A stretch of DNA of 64,000 nucleotides from CAYSJU01 sp964431495. GTDB taxonomy: Bacteria; Omnitrophota; Gorgyraeia; Tantalellales; Tantalellaceae. Numbering within the stretch: position 1 is the stretch's first letter; the number at the start of each line of letters is the position of its first letter. The stretch is from positions 19,927 to 83,926 of the forward strand of contig CAYSJU010000005.1 of the NCBI GenBank assembly GCA_964431495.1, given 5' to 3'. The translations under genes were made by a program, and so were the position numbers. Under the pieces are notes generated by a model. It saw only the letters and a program-made list of their open reading frames with translations, was not told where the DNA came from and did not search any database. Positions 43,794 through 56,100 of the stretch are shown here, piece by piece.

Positions 43794-44433
43794 AAATTTT
43801 TACTGGTACCACATATCCAAGCTTATTTTAGCATACACTTTAAGGATTTTCTGGAGAGTCCGCATCTTTGGGAAAGAGAATGTCCCTGACCAGCCATACA
43901 TAGTGACTTCCAACCATGCCAGCTATATCGATCCTCCCCTTATCGGCATGGCTTGTGATAAAGATACGATAGATTTCATGGCGAAAAAAGAACTTTTCGA
44001 CAAGCCATTGCTGGGGGCCTGGTGCCGTCTGGTCGGATGCGTGGAAGTGAGCCGCGGCAGCAGCAGCGTCAGGAGCCTTCGGGAGGCGCTTGAGAGGATC
44101 AAGCGGAAGCGTTCTGTCGCTATATTCCCCGAAGGCACCCGTTCTGAGGACGGAAGCCTGCAGGAGGCAAAGAGGGGAATAGGGTTTCTTGTAGCCAGAG
44201 CAGGAGTCCCGGTCCTCCCGATTTACATAGATGGAACTGCAGAAGCAATGGCAAAAGGGAAAAACGTTCGCCTCGGGGCCAGGATCAATGTATATGTCGG
44301 CAAACCCGTTACGCCGGAAGAGTTTTTATCTTGCGGTATTGGGGGGAAGGATTACGATTCTTTCGCCAATGTGGTCATGGATCGTATTGTGGCTACCAAA
44401 GAGGTTTCGGAAAAGGAGACGGTAACAGCATAA
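43774..44433 (+). CDS. plsC: 1-acyl-sn-glycerol-3-phosphate acyltransferase
   Basis: 219 residues, PlsC-family LPLAT making phosphatidic acid at the inner membrane. NHX4D box in SNHASYIDPP, second box GCVEVSRGSSS, FPEGTRSEDG, and LPIYIDGTAEAM. Its start overlaps the cmk end (ATAAGG upstream). The C-terminus is followed by the rpsA leader. Confidence 0.94.
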   Translation: MLKKRDKNFYWYHISKLILAYTLRIFWRVRIFGKENVPDQPYIVTSNHASYIDPPLIGMACDKDTIDFMAKKELFDKPLLGAWCRLVGCVEVSRGSSSVRSLREALERIKRKRSVAIFPEGTRSEDGSLQEAKRGIGFLVARAGVPVLPIYIDGTAEAMAKGKNVRLGARINVYVGKPVTPEEFLSCGIGGKDYDSFANVVMDRIVATKEVSEKETVTA

Positions 44434-44504
44434 ATTTATTGCATGTTTGCGAAAAAAACGGTAGAATATTAAGTCGAAAATATTGTCAAAAGGAGTTGGT
44501 TAAG

Positions 44505-46199
44505 GTGGGAATAGGAAAGGATAAAGGAGAGATTAAAAGAGAAGAGCTGGAAGAGTTATACCAAAAGAGTATCTCCGAAATAAAAGAGGGGGATATCACG
44601 GAAGGCACTATCGTCCAGATAAGTGAAAAGGATATTCTTGTCGATATTGGCTATAAATCCGAAGGCATTGTCCACAAGGTAGAGATATTTAAACCTGAAG
44701 AACTCAAGGTCGGTGACAAGCTGGATGTCCTGATCGAGACCAAAGAGAACGATATGGGAATGGTGGTTGTTTCCCATGAAAAAGCGAGAAAGCTTAAGGG
44801 GTGGCAGCATATCGTAACAAATAACAAAGAGGGCGATTCTGTGGAAGGCAAAGTATCAAGAAAAGTCAGGGGAGGCTTCATGGTGAATATAGGCATGGAA
44901 GCCTTTCTTCCGGCGAGTCTTTCAGCCATGCAGGAAGCAGGCGGAGCCGATAATCTCGTGGGGAATACATACACCTTTAAGATAGTCAAGATCAACATCC
45001 CGCGGAAGAACATCGTTCTATCCCGCAAAGAAATAGTGGAAGAAAAACGCAGAGAAGAAAAGCAGGTGATATTAGGAAGCCTGAACAAGGATGACATCGT
45101 AAAGGGAGTGGTGCGTAATATAACGGATTTCGGAGCTTTTATCGATATCGGTGGCGGCATAACCGGGCTTCTTCACATCACGGACATGAGCTGGGGGCGC
45201 GTTACGCGCCCGAGTGAAATAATGAACATAGGGGATGAAGTCGAGGTCAAAATACTGGATTTTGACAAAGAGAGCATGAAGGTCTCCCTTGGGTTAAAGC
45301 AGAAAACACAGAATCCATGGGAAAACATAGAATCAAAATATCCCGAAGGGAACGTTGTTCCTGGTAAAGTCGTTAACATTATGCCGTACGGGGTTTTCGT
45401 GGAGCTGGAAGAAGGGATCGAAGGACTTATCCACATCTCAGAATTTTCCTGGGCGAAGAAATACAATCACCCGAGCGAAAGATTCGCGGTCGGAGACAAT
45501 GTAGAGGCCAAAGTCCTGAAGGTGGACAAGGATTCCAGGAAATTATCCCTGGGCATGAAGCAGCTGGAGGCAGACCCGTGGAAAGGGGTAGAAGACCGCT
45601 ACCATGTCGGAGACAGGATCAAGGGGACCATAAACACCCTGACCGACTACGGTGCTTTTGTCAACATCGAACCCGGTATTGAAGGATTGGTGCATGTTTC
45701 TGACCTTTCCTGGACAAAAAGGGTAAATCATCCAAAGGAAATCCTGAAAAAGGGAGATGATCTGGACGCGATCATATTGAGCGTTGATGAGCAGAACCGC
45801 AGGATAGCCCTGGGAGTCAAGCAGCTTGTCCCGGATCCATGGGACGACATTACCAGAAGGTACGAGTCGGGCACAATTTGTGAAGGTACGGTAACCAATA
45901 TCACTAATTTCGGCATGTTCGTGGAATTAGAAAAGAATCTGGAGGGCTTGTTGCATGTTTCTGAGATGGACCTTGCTCCTTCGCAGAGAATGGAGGAGAT
46001 GTATAACATCGCGGACAAGATCAATGTCAAGGTTATCCATATTGACGGGGTTCAGAAGAAAATAGCTCTTAGCCTGAAGGGGATTGAAGGAGAAAAACCA
46101 GCGGAGGAAATGAACGAAAGCGCCACCGGGGGATCTTCGGCTGGAGAGACTGATGATGTTTCAACTGGCACAAAACCGGAGACCGAAAGCGAACCCTGA
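44505..46199 (+). CDS. rpsA: 30S ribosomal protein S1 (six S1 domains)
   Basis: About 564 residues with six tandem S1 RNA-binding domains (at roughly 20-90, 100-185, 195-270, 280-360, 370-445, 455-535) and an acidic Ser/Thr/Glu-rich tail. The later domains show clear VKGVVRNITDFGAFIDIGGG-type patterns. Helps mRNAs onto the 30S subunit. The frame is open from 44331 but that part is a shadow of plsC; the GTG at 44505 lies nine bases after AAGGAG and starts a normal N-terminus. No terminator is seen before the convergent gene. Confidence 0.94.
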   Translation: MGIGKDKGEIKREELEELYQKSISEIKEGDITEGTIVQISEKDILVDIGYKSEGIVHKVEIFKPEELKVGDKLDVLIETKENDMGMVVVSHEKARKLKGWQHIVTNNKEGDSVEGKVSRKVRGGFMVNIGMEAFLPASLSAMQEAGGADNLVGNTYTFKIVKINIPRKNIVLSRKEIVEEKRREEKQVILGSLNKDDIVKGVVRNITDFGAFIDIGGGITGLLHITDMSWGRVTRPSEIMNIGDEVEVKILDFDKESMKVSLGLKQKTQNPWENIESKYPEGNVVPGKVVNIMPYGVFVELEEGIEGLIHISEFSWAKKYNHPSERFAVGDNVEAKVLKVDKDSRKLSLGMKQLEADPWKGVEDRYHVGDRIKGTINTLTDYGAFVNIEPGIEGLVHVSDLSWTKRVNHPKEILKKGDDLDAIILSVDEQNRRIALGVKQLVPDPWDDITRRYESGTICEGTVTNITNFGMFVELEKNLEGLLHVSEMDLAPSQRMEEMYNIADKINVKVIHIDGVQKKIALSLKGIEGEKPAEEMNESATGGSSAGETDDVSTGTKPETESEP

Positions 46200-46215
46200 T
46201 AATTTCTCTTCCCGT

Positions 46216-46743
46216 TCACGTCCTGTCAAAAAATTGATTCTTCCCAGTAGCAGAAAGCGGGATCCCTATAGCCTGCGCTACGTCTTTGCCTAGAATCCCG
46301 CATTCCATGGCGGCTTTGCCTATCGAGTACATAAGACGGTTGTCAATATGCAGCCGGCCCGCGACCGAAGCCGCAGAACCAAGAGCGATCCCGAGATCAA
46401 TGGAATTATATGCGCAGATACCTCGGGTCCTGCTAAGAGCTTTGCATGTAGGATACCCGCAGAAACCGCAGTTTAGCCCCAATGGCTCTTTTTTTGTTCC
46501 GATGACCACTATGTGATCGATTGATCTTATGGTCTTTGCGTCCCTGGCGCAGCTTGGCCTTGCGTCTCTCTCAGCGATTTTTTTCATACGGCTGATCACG
46601 TTCTTTTTATCGGAGTTATTGAGTGCGATGACGATAAGATTATCTTTTCCTCTTGTTTTCGGCGCTGTACGCGCTGAAATGCACATCAATCCAACGGCAG
46701 ATCTTAACGCATCATCTTTTAGTGTTTCATATTTTCTGGCCAT
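46216..46743 (-). CDS. DUF2148 ferredoxin-domain protein
   Basis: 175 residues, the only minus-strand gene. The cysteine motif GLNCGFCGYPTCKALSR fits the DUF2148 ferredoxin-like domain; further Cys at CISAR, RPSCARD and RGICAYN could complete a cluster. Ending helix SIGKAAMECGILGKDVAQAIGIPLSATGK is typical of the family. Function is not established. The ATG at 46743 has GGAGGAGAG before it; twelve extra residues in the open frame are dropped. It converges with rpsA, 16 bases apart. Confidence 0.88.
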   Translation of the reverse strand: MARKYETLKDDALRSAVGLMCISARTAPKTRGKDNLIVIALNNSDKKNVISRMKKIAERDARPSCARDAKTIRSIDHIVVIGTKKEPLGLNCGFCGYPTCKALSRTRGICAYNSIDLGIALGSAASVAGRLHIDNRLMYSIGKAAMECGILGKDVAQAIGIPLSATGKNQFFDRT

Positions 46744-46766
46744 TTTTCTCTCCTCCCATTTGATAT

Positions 46767-46796
46767 ATCTTATCATAGCAAAGTTTGAGATGTAAA
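46767..46796 (-). promoter_or_regulatory. Possible promoter of the DUF2148 gene
   Basis: On the minus strand TTTACA (46791-46796), an 18-base spacer, and TAAGAT (46767-46772), 23 bases before the ATG. Both boxes are imperfect. Confidence 0.35.
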
Positions 46797-46857
46797 CAGT
46801 ATATTAAGGAGTGCAGTTTCCCCGTTTTTTATGCCTCATACAGAACAATTTCACCCG

Positions 46858-46910
46858 CGCACCAGAAAGCCACGGGCTTTAGAGCCCGTGGATGAATGGC
46901 TTTCGGTGCG
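46858..46910. mobile_element. Solo IS200/IS605-like end hairpin (possible omega-RNA-like remnant)
   Basis: An inner hairpin pairs 46870-46878 with 46883-46891 (9 bp, TTAG loop), followed by GATGAATGGC, wrapped by an outer 14-bp inverted repeat (46858-46863 plus 46865-46872 with 46897-46904 plus 46905-46910). A G/C-rich stem with a short T/A loop followed by GATGAAT strongly resembles the right end hairpin of IS605-group elements and the end of TnpB omega-RNAs. No tnpA or tnpB is present, so it would be a relic or a trans-mobilised mini-element. Recognition is from memory of the family. Confidence 0.5.
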
Positions 46911-46934
46911 GGGTTCCGCCCCGCGCGGAACCCC
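46910..46934. repeat. 10-bp GC-rich hairpin next to the IS605-like end
   Basis: 46910-46919 pairs perfectly with 46925-46934 (loop CCCGC). It abuts the hairpin to its left. Together with the rest of 46744-47176 (a 433-base region without a gene; further right a weak GGAGCC/GGCTCC pair and AT-rich sequence), this forms the spacer between two divergent genes. Confidence 0.6.
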
Positions 46935-47099
46935 GTGATAAAAGGAGCCGCTGACTTCAGTTTAAAGGGGCTCCACTTTCATTTTTACGTAAGACCCTAT
47001 AGTTGCGTAGGTTAATCCTTCCAATCCAGAAAAAACGGAAAAACTCCTTATAAGGAATCGTAGCAGTGTTAACCTATAAAATTTGTAGATATTTACATA

Positions 47100-47127
47100 T
47101 TGACTAATCGCATTGGCGTGATATAAT
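47100..47127 (+). promoter_or_regulatory. Promoter of the giant gene
   Basis: TTGACT (47100-47105), 16-base spacer, TATAAT (47122-47127). One mismatch in the -35 and a perfect -10. Start of transcription would be about 47134, giving a 43-base leader with AAGGAAGAGG before the ATG at 47177. Confidence 0.75.
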
Positions 47128-47176
47128 ATTAATACAATAAATAGTTAGTTAAAGCCACAATCATTAAGGAAGAGGA

Positions 47177-50100
47177 ATGCCCAACTCAGCGCACAGAACA
47201 TATACAGAAATCTCGCGATCCGTAACAACGGCCCGTCAGATCTCTATCTCCAAAATGAAAAGGTCACAATTAGTTAAAATAATCTCCGTAGCTATAACAA
47301 TACTCTTTTTACACCAGCAGATCGTCTGGGCCCAGGGGGGCGAACCGCTCTGGGGCGGCATGGCGCGAAGACATCAGCACAGAAGAAACGAGAAGCTTGA
47401 AAATGTTGATATGGACATCCCTTATGGAATAGGACGGATGAAAGAGGTTTCCATTGAAGGTGAGAACGATGACATCATCATCCATATCCAGGATTCGCAC
47501 GCGTCACTATCTGCGCAGTATTCCATAGTAGAAATTCTTAATACACTGGTCAAGGACTATGATCTAAGTCTCATAACTCTTGAGGGGGCGCAAGGGTATT
47601 TGGATGCTTCAATCCTTCAAGCCATTCCGGACAGAAAGATTCGAAGGGATACCGCTGATTTTCTTATGCGCGATGGAAGGTTAAGTGCCGCGGAATTCTT
47701 TACGGTTATGCGGGACCAGGGCGATATACCGCTTTACGGGATAGAAGACAATGAACTATATCGAAAGAATATTGAAAGTTTTTGTAGTGTAGCAGAGGAA
47801 CGCGCGCGGCTTGTCGGCAATGTCAACAAATTCATCGAGCAGTTGAAGTCACTTGAGAGCCGGACATGTTCGAATGAGCTGCGGATTTTGAATGATAACG
47901 CCTGGGCGCACAGGCTAGGCGAGAAAAGTTTCACCGAATACTGGAAAGAGGTGGGGGAGCTTGCGCGAAAGAGCGGAATTGATACTGGCGAATATGCCGA
48001 GCTTAAAAAACTGCTTAAGACCATAGAAATGGAGAAGAAAATAGATTTCATCGAGGCTAACATAGAGCGAAGAAAGCTCATGGAAGTATTGAGCGGCAGC
48101 CTCAACAAGACTGAGCTGGAGGAGCTGGTACTAGAGTCAGTTAAATTCAATGAGGGAAGGATATCCGGAGCGGAATTTCATAATTACCTCGCAGCTTTAG
48201 CGGAAGATCACAGGATAGATAGAGAAGGATTTGAAAATCTCGTCTTATATACAGAGTATATTTCGCTTTACGAAACGATAGAGATATTCGGTTTATTTAG
48301 AGAGGTAGGTCTTCTGGAGGAGGCGATAAGGGAAAAGCTTTATCGCAACAGTGACGAAAGACAGCTGTACGAGATAATGATAATGACATATATGCTTAAA
48401 CGTCTCTATTCAATGGAATTGACAAACGAGGACGCGGGGCTTATCAGGAATTACCGCGGACAATACCGCGCTGATAAGTATATTGGTTTCATAAAAGAGA
48501 AATGCCATAAATACGATGTCCGGGTCGAGGGAGGGTTTGATGTCTCAGAGATGTTTTCAGGGATCGATGAAGCGCTTGGCTTTTATGATATTGCCGAAAG
48601 CCGCAACCGCGTAATGATCGCGAATACTGTCAAGTGGATGAGGTCCGAGGGCAGGCGGGTTTCAGCGCTTGTCACCGGAGGTTACCATACCAGCGGGCTT
48701 ACGAAATTGATGAAAGAAAAGGGACTGTCCTACCTTGTGGTAGTGCCAAAATTCGCAGAAGATGTGGAAAGGCCGTACATCGCTATATTGACCAATAAAA
48801 AGAAGCCATATCAGAAGCTCCTGGCAGCGGACAAATATCAGCTGGCCGTCGAAGCGTATTTTCATTCAGCAGGGGGTAACCTGAACGAATTCAAAGAGGG
48901 GATCTTCTTTGCGCTGGGAGCGGCGGTGTTAGGCGGCGAGAAAGACCTCGATGGGCTTAAAAAACTATGGATCGAAGCGTACCGCGTGAAGTATGGCGAA
49001 TTGCAGGGAGACAGAAAGAGGTTAGATGCAATGAGCTCTGAGCCAGTAGATCCCGAGGATCTTTCCGATATGTTGAACACCGCGCGAATCGAAAAAATAG
49101 GAGCAACAGCGCTGATTGTCTATAGAGGCAAGGCAGTCATGGCGATAGAAGAGGAGGGTGGTATATATAAACCGGCCGAGGTCACCGGAAAACACAGGAG
49201 GATCATAGATGGAAGAATGGCGACCGAGGCAGACGAGGAAACAGCTCCCGCTGGTTTTACCGCCGAAGATAGTGACGCGGGCGAAATTCCGGGAAGAATA
49301 GGCGAAGAAGAACTGCGGTCCGAGGAGCTCACGGATCTAGTAGTTGCCCGACTGGAAGGGAGATGGGATGTTGAGTATGAAGATATCATAAGAATACTAA
49401 TGTCGCAAGGGTTACCACCCGACTGGGAAAATGATCCCGAACTGGCCAAAGAGGTAGATGCTTTTATTATCAGATGCCATTTTTCTTTTAATGATCGTCG
49501 GGGGATATCGATTGAAGAGCTTGAAGAAGAATTGAGGTCCGAAGAAGGGAGAGGTATTGGGGGTAAAACAGTAGTTTCCGGAGAAGAAATTGAAGATAAG
49601 CGGGCCGCAGAAGAAAAACCAGAAGACAGATCAGGTGTAGATGAATCGTGGGAAAAAGGCGGCGGGCCCATTGCTGCATTAATGGTGTTGCTCGGAGGAC
49701 TGGGGCTTATTATTACGGGTTGTGTTGTTGTGGGTCTTATGCCAACGCTTATCGGTTTTTTTGCTTTAACTGGTATTGGCATGATCACGCTGAGATTCAC
49801 AGGAAGGGTCACAGGTCATTTTGACAGTGTCCGAAGCCATCCATTTTTAAACAGGATCGTGTATAAGGCCGGATATCTGCACATTGCGTTGGTCTTTCTT
49901 ATCCTCGCCTTATTTCTTGGGCCGCTTTATCTCCAGAAACCTGTCCCACCACCGGCGGTAGTATCAGTCGCAGAAGAGGAAGAGCAAGTATTGATGGGGC
50001 TTTTTAAGGACCCCTTGCGCGTGCAGGAAGAATTGGAGGAAATGCGCAAAAATCGGGAACGGAAATTCCTGGAGTATGAAAATATGTTGCGAAGCGGGTT

Positions 50101-53100
50101 CGAGCAATATTTTGAGGCAATGAGTGAGACGGCTCACTTCAAAAGTATAAAGAAAAATTTGTCTCCCGGGGAAGATGAACTGATGCTCAGATCCCATTTT
50201 GAAAAGGGTAATGTGTTGAGGCTGGATGATCGGAAAAACCAGGGCATGCCGGAACGCCGTGTTGAAAGACTTAATAAGATAGTGGATGACATCTGGGAGG
50301 GTATGGATAAGGACGCTTTACCCGATTATATGAAAAGCAAAGTAGATGAGTATGGATTTGGGATAGAAGAGTTACAGAAAGCACTGTTCGTCCTGAAGGT
50401 CCTTGATCCCGAAGCGTATAGATACTCGGAGAAATGGAATGTCCGTGCAGTAATTGTTGAGACGAATTGGTTTGATGGCGCTACTTCAGGCGACAGGTTC
50501 CTCGGCCTTGTCAGCAAAAATCTCCGGGGGGCGAAAATATCAATTAAGAAAGGCAGAGGCGCGGTTGCATCAGCATGGATATTCCGGCATGAAATGGAAC
50601 ATCATAAAGAATTCCCGACAAGCTTATGGCAGGCATTCAAATCAATATTGTGCTGGATACAGGAGATCCCGGGAATGCTTTTTGATAGAGTGCCTTCATA
50701 TGAGAGAAATTCATTCCGGGCCCAGCGGCAATTCATGAGGAAAATACACATAGATGCGGATCTTACAAACTTGTACCAGAGTTATCTAAGTCAGCGCCAG
50801 CTTTTTTCCCTTATGAGTATTGGTGCCTGGCTGGGTATATTGATCGGCCCTCTTTATTTGGTGGACAGAAAATTCAGGATCTCCGAGAGATTCGAGAGGA
50901 TATTTGAAAGGTTGGATGAGACATTCTTTAAAGACCCTGATAGACGCTTTAAGAAGGAACCAGAAGGAATGACATCGTTTGTAGCAGCTGTGGCGGGCAT
51001 CGCATTAGCGATTTTCAACATTATTACCTTTACAATTGCACTGGCGGGGATAACCGGGATATTCTCCATTTACCTGATCTACAAGTACGGTGTATTGCAT
51101 TCCGCGTTGAGGTCAAAAGGACCAATGAGGGATAAGCAGTTCTTACAAAACAGATGTGTATCCATCCTGGGGTTATCGTACAAAGACAAAGTCCAGATAG
51201 TGGAAGGGACAGACTGGGATGGGGTTAAAAGTCCGTATGCCTATACAGGAAATGGAATGATCTATGTGCGGGAAAAAGTGGCTAATGGGCCGATCGCAGC
51301 TCTTGCTCTTGTATTAATGCATGAGAAGGCAGAGGGACATCTTAATAAGGCCCCTCCGTCATTAAAAAAAGAGATCTTCGCAAATTTCGGCGAATTTCTG
51401 TTCACTTTGACGTATATTCTCTCCGGGAGAGAAGACACGTTTTATATTTATGAGCATTTGCCCTCCTTAGTAGATACCCTCCAGGAAGAAGGTCTGGACC
51501 GCGAGAAGATTCTCAATGATGAAGATAAAGAATGTCTTGATAATTTATACGATACCGAAAAAAGCAACCCTATCAGGGAACAGCAGCTTTACGATTATCT
51601 CACCAGAATGCTTACCCTGAGAAGGAACGGCATGCCTTTTGATTCCCTGTATCAGCTGAAGGAGGATGAAGAAAAGAGGAACCTGCTGCAGAAAATGGGC
51701 AGCCAAGTTCTGAAAAAGAAGATGGAACTTTTGGCAAAGCACAACTTGCCAGTGATACCTGAATTGTTTTTTGATGAAGAGCTGGTCGGGAAGATAGAGC
51801 TGCTGGAAGAACACGGGGCAAGAGTGAGTGAAGGAATGCTGAAGCTGGTAACGCCTGACAGCCTGGAAGTATATGAGTTGAGAAGGAGTGGAGCGCTTGC
51901 GACATATAGAGTCTCAAGTTCTGACCGCAATTTTGATAAAGAGCTTGAAGAAATGGCAAGAAAGGTCGAATTATTTAAATATGCCGGTCTTTCTATGAAT
52001 CCCAGGGTTCTAGGGCGCGAGTACAAGTCCATAGTCGATACGATCAGATTTCTTGATAACTATGGGCTGGATGTGAACGATGACACCGCGCAGTATGGAT
52101 TAAGAGGATGTCTTACTAATGCGGTTATAGGCCATTCAGCAATAATGGCGGAACCTGAGATGTCAGACGAGGAAGTATGGGAACTGGCAAGGTTTTTTTA
52201 CGACAAATTTTTAATACCCGAAGAGAAGAAATATGAGGGCGTGCCTTTATTGGCTTCAAAGCATTCCAGGGAGTTGATGGAATTAGACGAGTTCTCTGAA
52301 GTCATCAAGCGCATATATGGATTTAATAAGCTGAAGACCAGGGAGGCCAAAGACAGGGAGCTTTTCGATCTATCGGATTATCTGGAAAATAACGTATTTT
52401 CCGGTGCTTATTCAGAACATTTCGAAGATCTGTCGTCCGAAGATAGCGTAAGACTTTATGAGCTGTATGACAAGTTCACTGCAGGCGCGGAGGAAAAGGA
52501 AAATTCCGCGGAATACCTTCGCAGGGCAGTGGAAACCATAACTGACCTGCGAACTTCAGAGTTCAGTGCGGACCGGGCGATCGTCCAAGCACTGGACATA
52601 GACAGCCTGATCGCAAAAGCTGTAAGTGATCATATTGATCAGCAATGGGGTATAGATGCACAAAAGGCCCTTGACAGGGTCTATACCTTGCTTGAAAAAG
52701 CTGAAGATTCACATAGAAAAAATGTCGAGGCGAATGACGAAGCTTTTAAGGCGGTAACACAGTATGTCATTAATCCATCGCGACAAAATCTTCAAATATT
52801 GCGAGAGATCGGGAAAAGGGAACAGTATAACCCGATCTATAGGGAAAATTTAAGGACATTCGATTCCAGGACAGACGAATTCATCTTGCGTGCGATGAAT
52901 GTGGAAGCCGCAAGTGATGTTTCAGGAAAATTTGACAAAAAATTCACCCGCGAAAGACTCGGAAAAGAGGGCCTGAAAGATTTTCGCTTAGTGCTTAAAG
53001 CGTTCAGAACTCTTTTCCCGGAAGCGCTTCCTTATACACGAGTGTTATCAAAGTCCGCGTATATTGTTGAGAACACGGCGAATTCACGGTCAGGCAGGTT

Positions 53101-56100
53101 CATGGCAAACCTATTAGATATTAAAAGGAGCAAACCTCGAAAGTTTATTCTTTTGATATGCGCGGTCATCATTATGATACTGATCCCCGTGGCTATAGCT
53201 CACTGCATTGGCAGCCTGCAGAATCTACACACTGGCAGGCCCGTTTCAGACATAGGGATAGCACCAGCCGGGACAGCGCTTTTACCTGATCTTTCAACCA
53301 TAAATGTCCCTGTTGTGCTTCCACCTTCCATATCACCGGCAGCGCGGGGTGAAGAAGCGGCCAGGCCTGAAATACTGACAGGTTCTGCGGGGTTAACAGG
53401 CGGTTTTGACGCGAGATTTAATGCTCCGGCTGCTATGTTTGCCATGGATACCGCTGATCAGGAACTGTCCGCAATAGAGGACGATGTGATGAGAGCTGAA
53501 CTCTATCCTTCCGGAAGGATACGCTCTATAGAATATTTTATGGATACAGATGACATTCCCAGAGGAACTATCCTGCATTATTCTGACGACCCGGTCCAGA
53601 ATGTAGGGAATAAGACCTTCCTGGACCCGCGTTTCCTCAAAGGGTTCAATCTTCCCTGGGCAAAAGGTTATTATGGATATAATGTAGGCCTTGGCACGCT
53701 TGGCGGACAAAGAGGACAACATTTTGGCGGGTTCAGCAATCCTTCAGTGCGGCAAGATTTGATCAGGCGAATGGAGGAAAGACCCCTGGATTATATGCGG
53801 GTATTCCTGTTCTGCGATTTAAGGGCCGGCGTTCAATTTGACGATGCGGGTAATCCCATTGGTTTTACCGACAAGGTCTATGAGGATATGGATGTCCTGG
53901 TAAGTGAGGCCAGATCGAGAGGTATTAAACTCATGCCGGTGCTTGTGGATTTTCTTATAGCGGACGGCGTAAGCGAAGAATGGGGGACGCAGGTAGGAGA
54001 ACATCCCGACGCGATCACAGACCCCGCAAAAAGGGTTGCTTTCATCTCTCTTATGGGCGATTTTGTGGAGCATTACAGAGGCGAAGACACAATATGGGCT
54101 TGGGACTTATTTAACGAACCGGAATGGATAGTCGGTAAGGCGCCGGTAAGTTTTGCTCAACTACAGACTTTTGTCAGGGAGTTGACAAGGGAGGTCCATA
54201 ACAGATGTCCGGGGACCATGGTAACTCTCGGCAGCGCGACAAGGGACCATTTATTGAGGTACTGGACAGATAAAGCCTTGGGAGTAGCCCCACAGGACGG
54301 TCTTGACCTGTACCAGTTCCATTTCCACAACTGGATGTCAGGACCCAACAGGCTGAACTATCCTTATGCTGATATGAGGGTTGACAAACCAGTGATCGTC
54401 GGAGAAATAGAGCCGGATAATCTGAGGGAAAAGCTGCGGGTTGTATGTGGAGGCGGTTATTTAGGCGGATTTCCCTGGGAGGACCACAACTACACTATAA
54501 GTGAACGTTTCTGGGAAGACAGGATCTCTGACGTAGGTGAAAAGATAGAACACGGATTTCTTGTAAGACAGGACAACCCGGACGGGAGTTACTGGACATT
54601 CAGCGATCATTATCCGGACGGACGTCCAAAATTCGCAAGGGAATTTGACGCGGGTGCGACAGAGCCAAAGGCTGTCTATGAATATGACGGAGCAAATCAT
54701 CTTGTTAAAAAGACGACCTCCGAAGCGATCTACACATATTATCCGTACAGCGGACGTATAAATACCAAAGAATTTTTGGTTCCCTCCGGGAATATCCCCG
54801 CCGGCACGGTTTTTCAATATTCAGACAATGATATTCGCAAAGAAGACGGCACAAGATACGGTTACGTTATGAAGGAGATTTACCCTGACGGGACCAGAAG
54901 GGAATACATGAGAGATCCCGGATCCGGCAAAGTGGAATATATCTTTGAATACGACGACAATGACCGTCAAATCTTGAGCTATGATGCTCCGTTACGTGAT
55001 GATGAACAAGGTGATTATATTACTTATGATTGGGACCAGCCGCAAGCAGGTCAGGTGACCATATTATTTTTCATAGGCAGTTATGATATACAGCCAGGTG
55101 ATCCGGTCAGATATGACGTTAAATCTTCTGAAAAGGTCGGTCTAGATATACACGATTATAGAGGAGATGAGATCGGGCCTAAGCGTATAAGCATTGTTTA
55201 TGGTGAGGGAGGGGTGCAGAAGGAACTCAACTATTATTATGAGAATGACGAGTTGCAGAGGCATATTGACGTGGGAACAGGAGATATCACAGAATACGGC
55301 ACAGACGCCTTGGTGTCACTTATATATGACGCGAGCGAGAGTGTATACAGGACATATGACTGGGCAGAAGAAACAGTTACAGTGACAGAATACAGGGGGG
55401 GATATGAAACGCGGATCAGTGATCCGGTAAGAGTGGACGTGCAGGCAGATGAGAAGGTGGAAGAGAAGGTGTACCGCCATAACGGCAACAAAGACCCTGA
55501 TGAGAGCGACACGTGGGAAGAGGTCATTGAGCCGGAAACTGAGCCGGAAGAGGATGCCTACCCAAGCGGTCTTTTAAGGAGAACGGTTACAGATGAAGGT
55601 TTTGTAATAGAATATGAGGACAATAAATGTGATGGCCAGGATTACGGCCGCGCAATATTGATGAGTTATGAAGAAGCAGGGGGAGATAGATATAAGACAT
55701 TTGAATGGGACACAGGGGATAACAGGGATCAGGTAACAGTGACAGAATATGGAGGCAGGTATGAGGTATCATTTGGGGATAAAGTGTTAAGTGATGTCCA
55801 GCAAAGAGAGAGAATAAGCCAGATCACTTATGACCACAAAGGGGAATACAGGGATCTTGATGCGGAGACTAACGGCTGGGTCATGAGAGAGAAGGTAGTC
55901 TATGATAATGGCCAGGAGAAAGAGAAGTATTCCTATTATGAGAACGGCGAAGTCCAAAGACACGTTGATGAACATAGTAATATCACAGAATATGACACTG
56001 GTGGGATAGTATCGTTTCGCTATGACTCAGATGAACAAACGTATTGGACGTATGAGTGGGACAAGCTTATATCCGGCCAGGTAATAATGACCGAATACAA

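Noticed and set aside
49120..49812. Minus-strand frame of 230 codons opposite the giant gene
   Set aside because: Low-complexity shadow of the Glu-rich linker; no ribosome site.
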